From positions 373,948 through 437,947 of the forward strand of contig NZ_FNPW01000005.1 in assembly GCF_900107395.1 (NCBI RefSeq): a stretch of 64,000 nucleotides of DNA, given 5' to 3'. Source of the stretch: Pseudomonas sp. NFIX28 (GTDB lineage Bacteria; Pseudomonadota; Gammaproteobacteria; Pseudomonadales; Pseudomonadaceae). Numbering within the stretch: position 1 is the first letter of the stretch; each line of letters starts with the position of its first letter. The notes beneath the pieces are model-generated. The model searched no databases. It saw only the letters and a program-made list of their open reading frames with translations, and was not told the DNA's origin. A program made the translations under genes and the position numbers. Below, in pieces: positions 56,377 to 63,692 of this stretch.

Positions 56377-56410
56377 GTAACCACCAAAAGTAACCACCAC
56401 GCCTGGTTAC
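56377..56410. repeat. Word module GTAACCACC
   Basis: GTAACCACC at 56377 and 56390 (13-bp step), then inverted GGTTAC at 56405-56410. It lies in the 186-bp gap after the lipoprotein gene. Confidence 0.6.
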
Positions 56411-56484
56411 CATCCATCACAGGGATCTCCGTCACGGAGCCGCCCGGCTCCAACATAAGCCCATTCTAAATTGAGGTTCTGCCT

Positions 56485-57276
56485 ATGAAGGAATCTGGCA
56501 CGCTAACCAAGAGCGTCACTGAATGGCTAAATAAAACCGGCTTCCCGTTGGAAATGGAAGCGGCGGCGGCATTTCGCGAGGCAGGGTTCGATGTTAGACA
56601 ATCTGCCACCTTTGCCGACCCCCAAGCCGATAAAGGACGAGAAATAGATGTGCTTGCGCAAGATCCGGACTGGATTGGAATATTGGACATTTCCTTTGTC
56701 GTTGAATGCAAGTCAGCCCAAAAGCCCTGGGTAGTATTCATGTCCGATGACGTACTCAAAACCTCAAATAGATTAGATGCTTTTGGCGTTAAATCTGGTG
56801 TTGCCCGCGCCGTATTGGCAAAACGTATATCGATGGGAATACAGCGCGAACTTCCTCTACTGGCTGCATATATACAACGCCCTAACCGTGGAGGTTATGG
56901 TTTCCGCCAGGCCATGGGAGGTAATCACGATGAGGCCTTCGGCGCAGCTATAGCGGCATTAAAAGCTTGCCACGGAGTATCTCAAGATAGAGGAGAGGGA
57001 AAGCTACCGCGTTTGGCATTCGCCTTTCCGATCATCGTCGTAGATTCACCCATATTCGAATGCGAGAGGAACCTCGAGGGTGAGCTAGTGCTAACAGAGG
57101 TTCAGAAAAGCGAATTTCTATTCTCGGCACACATACCCAGCCAGGTTGGATGTTGCATTAGAGTCGTGAGACGAGAGTATCTGTCCGAGGTTGCACGAGA
57201 ATCAAAAGAACTGGCAGACGCACTACGGAACAACTTGGCAAGGGATGAAAGCAAAATTCTCGCAGAAGCTCTGTGA
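56485..57276 (+). CDS. PD-(D/E)XK nuclease-like protein
   Basis: 263 residues. Residues 15-85 show the fold's pattern: a Glu-bearing helix (EMEAAAAFREAGF), Asp55 in GREIDVLAQ and the Glu74-x-Lys76 pair in FVVECKSAQ. The rest is not recognised. Mrr-like or restriction endonuclease-like proteins of this size are often single-gene defence cargo. AT-rich and flanked on both sides by word modules. Target and activity unknown. Confidence 0.72.
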   Translation: MKESGTLTKSVTEWLNKTGFPLEMEAAAAFREAGFDVRQSATFADPQADKGREIDVLAQDPDWIGILDISFVVECKSAQKPWVVFMSDDVLKTSNRLDAFGVKSGVARAVLAKRISMGIQRELPLLAAYIQRPNRGGYGFRQAMGGNHDEAFGAAIAALKACHGVSQDRGEGKLPRLAFAFPIIVVDSPIFECERNLEGELVLTEVQKSEFLFSAHIPSQVGCCIRVVRREYLSEVARESKELADALRNNLARDESKILAEAL

Positions 57277-57362
57277 CATGAATTATTGCGATTAGCCAAA
57301 CCTCTCACTGGACTAACTTTTGCTAACAGGCCGCATGCGTTGTCATCGGCTCCAGGCCGATC

Positions 57363-57464
57363 CGATGTCAACATTTGTCAACATCACGGTAGGCTTGCGC
57401 ACTCGACTCGATGTCAGGTTTTGTCAGGTTCCCGCGCCGTCCGATGTCAAGTTTTGACAAGTCG
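57363..57464. repeat. Word modules CGATGTCA...
   Basis: Three 23-bp units (57363, 57409, 57442) each begin CGATGTCA. Inside, TGTCAACAT, TGTCAGGTT and TGTCAAGTT are repeated after 10 bp; the third unit ends with the inverted form TTGACAAG. It fills the 264-bp gap 57277-57540. Confidence 0.65.
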
Positions 57465-57540
57465 TTGGCGCTGACCAGGTTGGGCGGTATCCACTCTGAT
57501 ATCCACGGTTTCGCCCATCTTCCAACCAAGAGGCAAATAC

Positions 57541-57975
57541 ATGCTCTACAGAGGCGTCTCGCTCGCAATCCACACCGCATCAGCAGGCTTGATCAAGGTG
57601 AACGGCGATAAAGGGGAAGTTACTCCCTTACATGATGGCAAAGCACGCTATGACGGAACCTTCACGTATGGGAGCTCTGAGGAAAATGCAGTAAATGCTC
57701 AACAGATCGAGACAGGGACATGGGGCTCTGCGTTCATCTCGACCACTCGAGATAAGAAGACAGCAGAGTGTTTCGCTACCCATGATAGAGACGGCAATAG
57801 CATCCCAGGAGTCGTCTACTGGATCGACGACACACTGTTCAAACAGCACGGCGTGGTAGCCATCGAATCTCAACAGCCGAAGTACCCTGAAGAACGCGAA
57901 GTTTCAATCCGCCCCAGCTCAGGCCGAATAATCCCAAGCGAGGTTATCATCAGGATTGAGCACATTGACTCGTAG
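57541..57975 (+). CDS. ADP-ribosyltransferase-like protein (R-S-E class)
   Basis: 144 residues. The three ART signatures are in order: Arg4 in LYRG, the S-T-T strand at 67-69 in FISTTRDK, and E118-x-E120 in EEREVSI. This is a minimal ART catalytic core with no extra domains. It could be a toxin or phage-defence effector that modifies protein or nucleic acid. No immunity partner gene is evident next to it. Low GC and preceded by word modules. Confidence 0.68.
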   Translation: MLYRGVSLAIHTASAGLIKVNGDKGEVTPLHDGKARYDGTFTYGSSEENAVNAQQIETGTWGSAFISTTRDKKTAECFATHDRDGNSIPGVVYWIDDTLFKQHGVVAIESQQPKYPEEREVSIRPSSGRIIPSEVIIRIEHIDS

Positions 57976-58101
57976 CCAACCCTATTGCGAAATACTCCGT
58001 GAAAGGCTGGCGCCCAGTTCCGGCCGGCGTATTTCGCGCAGTCTTTCACCCACGTCCGTCGCGCACCTGGTGAATGCGCGAAGCCCACCCCTCTGCAAGT
58101 T

Positions 58102-58386
58102 TTCACGCACCCTTCACGCAGTTTCTTCGCGCACTTGGAGTGCGCGAATGCTCCTTGGGAGCGAGCTTTGTGCCGATGGTACGCAGCCAGGTACGCACGA
58201 TCGGTACGCGCCTGCCGATGCGTACCGGCAGCAAGTTCGCACCTAAGGTTCGCGCACTTGGTTCGCACCCTCTTACGCGATGCGGGCGCGAACCTTGGCG
58301 GCCTGCCTGTTGAGAAATGTTGAGGTTTCCAGGCGCGAGATTTCCACGGTGGTTCCCACCAAAAGCAGGTGTTTCGACTGGAAACC
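58102..58386. repeat. Four successive word modules
   Basis: TTCACGC 58102, 58113 and TTCGCGC 58126, inverted GCGCGAA 58142. GGTACGC 58178, 58190, 58203, inverted GCGTACC 58220. GTTCGC 58235, 58248, 58261, inverted GCGAAC 58288. GGTTTCC 58324 with related copies, inverted GGAAACC 58380. These fill most of the 722-bp gap 57976-58697, together with inverted GCGAAATAC/GTATTTCGC just upstream. Confidence 0.7.
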
Positions 58387-58697
58387 TCGAAACTTGCAGA
58401 GTAAACGTTCTGACAGTGGAGTATTGAGTGTCCCACGTCATGAACAGAACACTCCCCGCTCTCAACGGTTTACTCACTCGAGCAGAAGGGTTATGTCGAT
58501 TCTTTATGGTGCTGGACGTGCGTGGGTGCCCAGGGAGTGCTATAGCTAACGCAAGCAGCGTGCACCGTTCGCCGGAGAGGTCGATACCGTTGGGCTGAAC
58601 CTGTGGGCAGGCCTATTGACTAACCTGTAGGTCGGTTGATAATTCGCGACCATTTGTATGCTGGACCACCCCAAGGAGTGGGGAAGAGAGGTAACAC

Positions 58698-59255
58698 GTG
58701 ATTTTCAGTGAACAGAAGGTAGCGCAGATTGCGGCTTTCTTCTTGGCCCGCGCCGAAGGTTCGCTGCCAAATCTGAAGCTCATCAAGCTGATGTATTTGG
58801 CTGATAGAGAGTCGATGAATAGGTTTGACGTTCCAATGTCAGAGGATCGAGCAGTTTCGATGCCTCATGGCCCCGTTTTGTCTGCGACCTTAGATTTAAT
58901 CAAAGGTAAGCGCGGATCGGCTGAGTGGAGTTCATGGATTTCTCCGCCATCTGATAACGAAGTGAAATTGGCTAGAGAGCTGCAAAACTTCGACGACCTT
59001 GATGAACTGAGCCGTTCGGACTTTTCGGTACTTGACTCCGTTTGGCATCAATTTGGGCACATGAACAAATACCAGCTTCGGGACTACACTCATAAGCACA
59101 TCCCCGAATGGCACGACCCGCACGGCACCTCGGTAGATATTGATCCGAAATCTACCTTCATAGCCCTCGGCGTTGGTGAAGATCTTGCTGAAAGCAAAGC
59201 GCAGGATCTCCGCGAGCGGCGGGCCCTTGCTAGGAAAATATCTGAGTTCATTTGA
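58698..59255 (+). CDS. Panacea-domain antitoxin (DUF4065/SocA-like)
   Basis: 185 residues, GTG start with AGAGAGG upstream. The Panacea core reads KLIKLMYLADRESMNRFDVP and SMPHGPVLSATLDLIKG near residues 27-70, with FSVLDSVWHQFGHMNKYQL later. Known Panacea proteins neutralise many unrelated toxins. It overlaps the following gene by 1 nt (TGATG), the usual antitoxin-toxin order. Confidence 0.88.
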   Translation: MIFSEQKVAQIAAFFLARAEGSLPNLKLIKLMYLADRESMNRFDVPMSEDRAVSMPHGPVLSATLDLIKGKRGSAEWSSWISPPSDNEVKLARELQNFDDLDELSRSDFSVLDSVWHQFGHMNKYQLRDYTHKHIPEWHDPHGTSVDIDPKSTFIALGVGEDLAESKAQDLRERRALARKISEFI

Positions 59256-59653
59256 TGCCAGGGACAATACTTCAGAAAGGAACTTTGTTGATTCCTACTG
59301 GCGGCTCTGATCATTTACACATAGTGATCAACGACCCAGTTTATTGTCCGTTTCACGCTGATAACGTTGTTTTGCTCGTGAACATCTCCTCCGTTTATTC
59401 GGGCAAATACGCAGATACGACATGCATTCTTTCGCTGGGCTCACACCGATTCGTTAAACATGATAGCTGGGTCGTTTACCGTGACGCGGTGATAAGAAGA
59501 GCAGACGCCCTCGAGACTGGCGTGGCGCAAAAACAGATCAGAACTCACGATCCATTCCTCCCCGACGAGTTCCTGCGTATTCGAGAAGGCTTTGACGCTT
59601 CCCCCGACGTAAAACCAAAGATCGCCAGATTTCTAAAGCAGCACGGCCTATAA
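59255..59653 (+). CDS. Presumed toxin of the Panacea pair
   Basis: 132 residues from the ATG at 59255. Beta-rich start (GTILQKGTLLIPTGGSDHLH), then NVVLLVNISSVYSGKYADTT and HDSWVVYRDAVIRRADALE. The pattern resembles SH3-barrel PemK-like small toxins, though I cannot assign the family firmly. The toxin role rests mainly on coupling to the antitoxin. Confidence 0.68.
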   Translation: MPGTILQKGTLLIPTGGSDHLHIVINDPVYCPFHADNVVLLVNISSVYSGKYADTTCILSLGSHRFVKHDSWVVYRDAVIRRADALETGVAQKQIRTHDPFLPDEFLRIREGFDASPDVKPKIARFLKQHGL

Positions 59654-59712
59654 CGACCAACGCCCCCTTATGGCCGACCATAAAAGCTGTTAATCATCAA
59701 CCTTCACTTTGA

Positions 59713-60401
59713 CGGAATGTAAGACAGACATAAGACGGAATCCGCGCAACGTGGGCGTCTAAGGCCTATCCATGCGGCGGCCGTCAAAGAACCTGGCTTT
59801 CGCCGTCTCATACCCCTGACAGACCTCAGACGGATTCTGGACAGGCTCTGGACACCCGGAGAGGCCGCAGATTATCCAACTCGGGCTGGGAGCCAAAGCC
59901 AGCACGGGCTGGCGGCAGATCGGGTAGGCAGCCGGACAGCCACCATGTCCAGAAACAGTGAGGGACCGCGACAGTCACTTACGGGACAAGTGGCCCACGG
60001 TCGAACCAAGCAAACGCGGCCATAATCCTTGACCAGCCTTGACGGAGCCTTGACGAAATTCTTTACAGGTCTTGACGGATTTATCTGGCGCCACCAGCAG
60101 TTGGAACGCTGAAAGCCATACAGGACAACGCTCTGCGGGCATTCGCGCAGATTGTCCAGCACCAGCCGCGTCTAAAATCCGAGAGGTCGCCGTCAAGGTA
60201 AATGCTCGATCAATCGCTAGGCCAAAAGCGGCGAGATGAGGTAGTGAAATACCGGGCCAGATAAATCCTTAGCGCGCCAAGCAATACTTGACAGGGCCTT
60301 GACGGGTTTCCTGCCACAGACAAGGGCCAATTTGGCCGCAGCCCAATCGCTGCGTGCCTTTCAGCTCGATAGGTGCTCTGCTGGCGCCGGAGCCCGTCAA
60401 G
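59713..60401. repeat. Word modules in the 1.1-kb gap after the toxin gene
   Basis: GACGGAAT 59711 and 59734. TCTGGACA 59836 and 59847, inverted TGTCCAGA 59946. CTTGAC 60028, 60038, 60049, 60071, inverted GTCAAG 60192. CTTGAC 60287 and 60298, inverted GTCAAG 60396. No convincing gene is seen in 59654-60780. Confidence 0.65.
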
Positions 60402-60425
60402 AGTTTATACAAGTGATTCGCCTGC

Positions 60426-60589
60426 CCTGACAGCAGGTTGGAGCAGGTGTTGCGATGACAGCAACACCTTCAAGCAAATGTGATCCTGGCTCACCTTTAA
60501 ATCATGGGGGCGTTAAGTGAGCCCCCCTTCAATTCTGGCCAAGGTGTGGTGATATTCACCATGTCCCTCAAAGCAGGATTCCCTGCTTT
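60426..60589. repeat. Duplicated structured segment, copy 1
   Basis: CCTGACAGCAGG then GCAGG (60426-60447), a GGTGTTGC/GCAACACC hairpin (60446-60468), and AAAGCAGG-N4-CCTGCTTT (60570-60589). Copy 2 is at 61151-61236. Confidence 0.55.
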
Positions 60590-60734
60590 GCCCCTTTCTG
60601 CCACGTGGCTCCTACCCTGGTCTTGCCGCTGTAGCCCTCTCAAACAAAAAGCTCCATTACCGCTTTGAAAGCTGCGTGGCTCATATGGCTACGCAGCTTC
60701 AGGGCGGCGTCCTAAATGCTCCATGCTTGAGTAC

Positions 60735-60768
60735 GCGACACGTTTTCGAAATTCACAAAACGTGTCGC
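60735..60768. repeat. CGACACGTTTT-type hairpin, copy 2
   Basis: GCGACACGTTTT-N10-AAAACGTGTCGC: perfect 12-bp arms, just after the stop of the minus-strand gene at 60781. Confidence 0.7.
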
Positions 60769-60780
60769 ACACCCCGTTTC

Positions 60781-61008
60781 TTAGCGAATTTTTCTTGCGT
60801 AACCTTTCCTGACAACACGCCCAATGTAGCTATTCAGTCCTCTACCGGCCCTAGCCAGCCGATGCATTTCCGCAATAGACCCAGGCCCCGCACTCTGATC
60901 GGTGTACAGGTACTGCGACCGGTCATTAAACTCGACCGTGATAGATCCATTCCCTATCTCAAATGCAGCCACATTTGAGTCTCCTCCTAAGTTCCTATAG
61001 CGCTCCAT
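60781..61008 (-). CDS. KTSC-like small protein
   Basis: 75 residues from the ATG at 61008, with AAAGGAAAG as SD (alternative start 61032). GNGSITVEFNDRSQYLYTDQ matches the beta-rich first half of KTSC-like domains, and LNSYIGRVVRKGYARK ends it. Function unknown. It is the only leftward gene in the element, and hairpin copy 2 sits at its 3' end, where it could serve as terminator. Confidence 0.72.
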   Translation of the reverse strand: MERYRNLGGDSNVAAFEIGNGSITVEFNDRSQYLYTDQSAGPGSIAEMHRLARAGRGLNSYIGRVVRKGYARKIR

Positions 61009-61150
61009 TATCTTTCCTTTGAACAAGTGGTTCATGGGCAGGCCAACTGTTTGACCTGTACTCATGACGCTAGCCTAGGATCGTCGCCCGTCCATAAAAT
61101 GGGCCTCAGTATCGGCATGGATAGACCGAGTAAAGCTGGTCAGTTGCACA

Positions 61151-61236
61151 CCTGACAGCAGGCTAAAGCAGGCACGAACCGAGCCGACGGCTTACATTTG
61201 AGCCATCCGGACCAAAGTGGGATTCCGTCACTTTGG
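61151..61236. repeat. Duplicated structured segment, copy 2
   Basis: CCTGACAGCAGG then AGCAGG (61151-61172) and CCAAAGTG-N9-CACTTTGG (61212-61236) with the shared word GGGATTCC in the loop. Confidence 0.55.
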
Positions 61237-61274
61237 CTCTGCCGGGTAATCTGTCCAGATGATGGATGGTGTTT

Positions 61275-61298
61275 AAATACCCCTGATCAGGGGTATTT
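61275..61298. promoter_or_regulatory. 24-bp perfect palindrome, AATACCC-N8-GGGTATT copy 2
   Basis: AAATACCCCTGA and its exact complement TCAGGGGTATTT. About 385 bp before KilA-N 2 and 267 bp before the KTSC-like gene on the other strand. Confidence 0.6.
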
Positions 61299-61356
61299 CA
61301 CCCGCGGCGGAAGATCATCCAGCTTTGGTTCATAGCGCAAATATGCGCCATCATTA

Positions 61357-61394
61357 CCGCGACACGTTTCACGAATAATGAAAGCGTGTCGCGG
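61357..61394. repeat. CGACACGTTTT-type hairpin, copy 3
   Basis: CCGCGACACGTTTCA-N7-TGAAAGCGTGTCGCGG with one bulged G. The gap 61009-61682 otherwise holds the palindrome, the duplicated segment and no gene I trust. Confidence 0.65.
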
Positions 61395-61682
61395 CACCTG
61401 CCCTACCGAAATGGGAGCTCAGCCAGCCTTGCTGGATCGCGCCGCAGGAAGATGCGTAGAGAATTTCCGGCATCTACTAGCCATAGGCGCTTAAACCCAT
61501 CATGGGAGTTAGATATAGACAACCTTCCCATCGAAGCAAGAAGCACAATCCTAAAGGGCAATAGCCGAGTGCCACTAGACCCGGTATAAGGGCTCAGTGT
61601 GACGCCGAAGACCTCGGATAACCCAGCACTCCAGGGCATCTGGGTGCAGGACAAGTCACCTTATCGCCACGAGGGGAACAAA

Positions 61683-62441
61683 ATGGTTCAAATGGATTTG
61701 CCGGTTATTCCGCACGAGATGGAAGGCAACCTAATTCACCAGCGCGCCGTAGATGGATACATCAACGCCACAGCTATGTGCCAAGCGGCTGATAAAAAAT
61801 TTAGCCACTATCATACTACAAAGACAAATAGTGATTTTCTTGAGGCTTTGTCTAAGTCGCTCAAGCTACCGATTGCGGTCTTGGTACAGTCAGTAAAAGG
61901 TGGCAATTACCAAGGTACCTGGGTACATCCCCAGGTAGCTCTCCACCTTGCTCAGTGGCTATCGGCAGATTTCGCTGTCCAGGTGACCGCTTGGATTACC
62001 GAATGGATGGCTGGAGGGGTATCTCCAAAAAATGCCGCGCGTGTCCCTGTACATCTCCAGCGGTATATCGCAAACAGAGCGAAGATTCCCCACACACACT
62101 TCTCGATGCTCAATGAAATTGTTCTGGCTCTGATTGCACCGTTAGAGGCTGATGGTTATGTTCTGCCCGAAAATATGATCCCTGACATCTCTAGCGGGAG
62201 AATGTTTTCTGGTTGGCTGCGTAAAGAAAAAGGCATCGAGCCAAAAAATTTTCCGAACTATCAACATCAGTATCTGGATGGGCGTGTTGTCGACGCCCGA
62301 CTTTACCCCATAGAGCTTTTAAGCGATTTCCGACTGTACTTCTACGATACGTGGATTCCACAACGATGCCGGGCATACTTTCAGGAAAAAGACCCGGTGG
62401 CGCTACAGTACCTGCCGGCACTACTGGAAAAGCTAGCGTAA
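61683..62441 (+). CDS. KilA-N domain protein 2
   Basis: 252 residues from the ATG at 61683 (SD GAGGGG); the frame is open back to 61599. KilA-N domain: IHQRAVDGYINATAMCQAAD, SHYHTTKTNSDFLEAL, GTWVHPQVALHLAQWLSADF. A second domain carries GYVLPENMIPDISSGRMFSG. It resembles phage Bro/KilA regulators with a C-terminal DNA-binding part. Only about 30% of visible positions match KilA-N 1, so it is a separate acquisition. Last gene before attR. Confidence 0.85.
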   Translation: MVQMDLPVIPHEMEGNLIHQRAVDGYINATAMCQAADKKFSHYHTTKTNSDFLEALSKSLKLPIAVLVQSVKGGNYQGTWVHPQVALHLAQWLSADFAVQVTAWITEWMAGGVSPKNAARVPVHLQRYIANRAKIPHTHFSMLNEIVLALIAPLEADGYVLPENMIPDISSGRMFSGWLRKEKGIEPKNFPNYQHQYLDGRVVDARLYPIELLSDFRLYFYDTWIPQRCRAYFQEKDPVALQYLPALLEKLA

Positions 62442-62456
62442 CCTGTTGATTTAAAA

Positions 62457-62480
62457 CCGATGCCGAGATACCGGCATCGG
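62457..62480. other. Hairpin after KilA-N 2
   Basis: CCGATGCCG-agatac-CGGCATCGG, 15 bp after the stop; no T tract follows. The rest of 62442-62766 shows no gene. Confidence 0.55.
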
Positions 62481-62766
62481 TCGACTTGATGGAGCCCACT
62501 CTCTCTAGGGGCCGGCCATCGGTGAGATGGCACAATCCAGGGTAGCCACCAACACTCCCCCCATGAATGACCACTACCCTGATACGGGGTAGCGCTGATG
62601 CGAGGCAATGGCAAGAACACCTCAGTGTGTAAGTGCCAAACAACGCCAGCACCATCACTGCAAAAGTGTGGCAATGCGGGCTTACCACTCGTCGGGCTCA
62701 TACAGAGGAAATCAGCACCGTTTCGCCCGTCGTCGGCAGGATCAAAACAGAGCCGCATTTCAGAAA

Positions 62767-62789
62767 GAGAGTAGATTTGTGAGTAGATT
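62767..62789. other. Integrase arm-type sites, right end
   Basis: GAGAGTAGATT (62767) and GTGAGTAGATT (62779), 12 bp apart as at the left end. Confidence 0.7.
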
Positions 62790-62840
62790 TATATATCAAT
62801 CAAAGCAAAACCCTTTAAAATAAAGGCCTACAGCCAACTA

Positions 62841-62863
62841 TTCGATTCCGTCTCTGGCACCAC
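62841..62863 (+). other. attR core
   Basis: TTCGATTCCGTCTCTGG-CACCAC, identical to attL except for one missing G in the GGG of the acceptor stem. Confidence 0.9.
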
Positions 62864-62874
62864 TAATACCGAAA

Positions 62875-62898
62875 CCCCTGAATCGAAAGATTCAGGGG
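62875..62898 (+). terminator. Intrinsic terminator (original tRNA-Phe terminator)
   Basis: CCCCTGAATC-GAAA-GATTCAGGGG followed by T6. It starts 12 bp after attR, so before integration it would have ended the tRNA-Phe transcript. Confidence 0.9.
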
Positions 62899-62952
62899 TT
62901 TTTTATTGCCTGCGATTTGACGATACCTCTGCTACGGCTATCGCTCCCTTCC

Positions 62953-63213
62953 TCAGGCCTGCATCGCCTTGCCCTGCGCAGCATCAAGCAAGGCCACTCC
63001 ATCGCTCAGCAGCAGCGCGGCGATATCGGCGATCTGGAACAGATCACTTTCATCTGCCGTTTTGGCGGTCATGCAGGACAGACGGGTCATCAGTTTGTGG
63101 ATGGCACGTACGCGCTGGTCGGCGCAGGCCAGCAAATCCGTCAGCGCTGCATTGCTATCAATCAGCAGGACGGGATTCTCGGTGGGGGTTTGTAGAGGGA
63201 TATATCCGTTCAT
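62953..63213 (-). CDS. DUF3077/DUF6124-like small protein
   Basis: 86 residues from the ATG at 63213 (SD GGAG). Pattern PVLLIDSNAALTDLLACADQ, IHKLMTRLS, IADIAALLLSDGVALLDAA fits the small helical proteins abundant in Pseudomonas and labelled DUF3077 or DUF6124. Function unknown. Downstream hairpin shared with the tRNA side. Confidence 0.75.
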   Translation of the reverse strand: MNGYIPLQTPTENPVLLIDSNAALTDLLACADQRVRAIHKLMTRLSCMTAKTADESDLFQIADIAALLLSDGVALLDAAQGKAMQA

Positions 63214-63261
63214 TGATGAAGCTCCGTGTAGATATTTAGGAACCATCACCAAGCCTTCCTA

Positions 63262-63430
63262 CAGGCCGGGTGGCAGCTGTACGCAGGGTAGGAACCGGCT
63301 ACACGATCCGGTCACGCCAAAGCGTGCCTACGTACAGCCGCCATAACAGACAGGCGGCGAAAAGCGGCCGATTCTACTCGGAAGCTGTACGTATCGTAAG
63401 GCGGGTTCCTACACCCGGCCGCTGATTTGG
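63262..63430. other. Structured non-coding segment upstream of the DUF3077-like gene
   Basis: CAGGCCGGGTG (63262) and CACCCGGCCG (63412) can close a loop of 140 nt that itself holds CTGTACG/CGTACAG and GCCGCC/GGCGGC arms. The words GTAGGAACC and GGTTCCTAC also pair. The gap 63214-63692 has no gene. Confidence 0.5.
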
Positions 63431-63692
63431 CAGCGACCGACCCAGGGTAAGCAGGCCTCCCCATTCAGCACAATCCTCAGTCAGTGACCGGACGTAACAG
63501 CAATCAGGGAGCTGACAGTACTTATCCACAAGGCGTTATCGACTCTAAGTAAGACGGACCGGAAAAGGCCTGTAGGAACCATCTGATTTATTTGCCCATA
63601 GCGAATTCAAGCCCTCTACTGACTTGAGCCCGTTAGTTGATTGCGCCACCATCCGCCCCCCCCCTGCTTATTCAATGGATGGATTTCACGGC

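Larger units (their letters stand above)
45159..62863. mobile_element. Integrated element at tRNA-Phe (P4-like satellite or genomic island), about 17.7 kb
   Basis: Bounded by a 24-bp tRNA 3' end sequence and its 23-bp copy. It starts with a tyrosine integrase directed inward, followed by AlpA-type and KilA-N regulators, an immunity-like leader, a primase and a DUF927 ATPase, then cargo. No capsid, portal, terminase or conjugation genes are seen, only one orphan tail-assembly gene. That fits a satellite or a phage-derived island better than a full prophage. The cargo half is visibly AT-richer than the core. Confidence 0.9.

Noticed and set aside
58102..58293. CRISPR array or integron sites
   Set aside because: The words are 6-7 bp with 5-6 nt between copies, far too short for CRISPR, and lack attC features.
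57870..58436. 188-codon reverse open frame
   Set aside because: It reads across the word modules and shows only repeat-derived basic sequence.
60676..60978. 100-codon forward open frame
   Set aside because: It opposes the KTSC-like gene, has no SD and covers hairpin copy 2; the minus-strand reading has the better RBS and a recognisable domain.
45159..62863. Complete prophage
   Set aside because: No capsid, portal, terminase, tape-measure or lysis genes are present; only one orphan tail gene.
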